NCBI GenBank assembly: GCA_964537505.1
Contig: CAZICK010000132.1
Coordinates: forward strand, 1 to 6,282
Origin: DAINBT01 sp036732785
Lineage (GTDB): Bacteria > Planctomycetota > Phycisphaerae > Sedimentisphaerales > SM23-30
DNA length: 6,282 bases
Reading direction: 5' to 3'
This document shows positions 6,231 to 6,282 of the stretch, piece after piece. Made by a program: the position numbers and the translations under genes. How positions within the stretch are numbered: position 1 is the stretch's first letter; each line of letters starts with the position of its first letter. Under the pieces are notes generated by a model. That model was not told the origin of the DNA and searched no databases. It saw only the letters and a program-made list of their open reading frames with translations.

Positions 6231-6260
6231 GGCTCCTCATAAGAATCTGTACATGGATAT
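6231..6260 (+). repeat. right arm of the long inverted repeat flanking the two gene units
   Basis: Matches the reverse complement of 411-440 at 29 of 30 positions, the only difference being C6233. It begins 18 bases after the pilC stop. The sequence after 6260 (an A-run, then TGACTGG) still resembles the outward flank of the left arm at roughly 13 of 22 positions, so the repeat may continue past the window edge. No transposase lies near it. Confidence 0.85.
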
Positions 6261-6282
6261 GCCAAAAAATGACTGGTTTCTT

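Noticed and set aside
411..6260. Composite transposon or integrated element bounded by the inverted repeat
   Set aside because: No transposase, integrase or target duplication is visible, the cargo is ordinary housekeeping-type machinery, and similarity seems to continue outside the repeat arms. Kept only as one hypothesis in the findings.

Overview
The window reads as a chromosomal stretch of a free-living Gram-negative-type bacterium of moderate GC content. It carries two divergent transcription units bracketed by repeat-rich intergenic DNA. No ribosomal or other strong marker gene is present, so taxonomy is a guess. The style of the dispersed hairpin repeats at the left edge, together with a PAS histidine kinase carrying a cysteine cluster, makes me lean to a planctomycete of the Phycisphaerae type, with a deltaproteobacterium as the alternative. 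No transposase, phage gene, tRNA, rRNA or CRISPR array was seen.

Layout. Positions 1-487 hold no credible gene. They are a mosaic of small perfect hairpins, a degenerate 18-20 bp tandem repeat and one arm of a long inverted repeat. Positions 488-2948 are a minus-strand two-component unit: a stand-alone receiver protein (2538-2948) is transcribed first, then a 656-residue cytosolic histidine kinase with REC-PAS-PAS-HisKA-HATPase architecture (488-2458, GTG start). Positions 2949-3310 are a divergent promoter region with a plausible sigma-70-type promoter for the plus-strand unit, partly overlaid by a 21+20 bp tandem repeat. Positions 3311-6213 are a two-gene plus-strand unit: a PilB/GspE-type assembly ATPase followed by a PilC/GspF inner-membrane platform protein, overlapping by one base (TAATG). 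Positions 6214-6282 hold a short AT microsatellite and the second arm of the inverted repeat.

How it may work together. The ATPase and platform protein form the motor core of a type IV pilus or type II secretion machine. Pilins, secretin and retraction ATPase are not in the window. The kinase and the single-domain receiver look like a matched pair. The receiver has an intact phosphorylation site but no DNA-binding domain, so if it acts on the pilus machine it would do so by protein contact or by passing phosphate on, not by binding the shared promoter region. That link is inferred only from adjacency.

The most notable signals are: (1) a 30-base inverted repeat (29/30 identical, 27 perfect) just beyond the 3' end of each outward-running unit, about 5.8 kb apart; (2) a Glu in place of the phosphoacceptor Asp in the kinase's receiver domain; (3) a four-cysteine cluster in the second PAS domain; (4) the tandem repeat sitting on the pilB promoter and leader.
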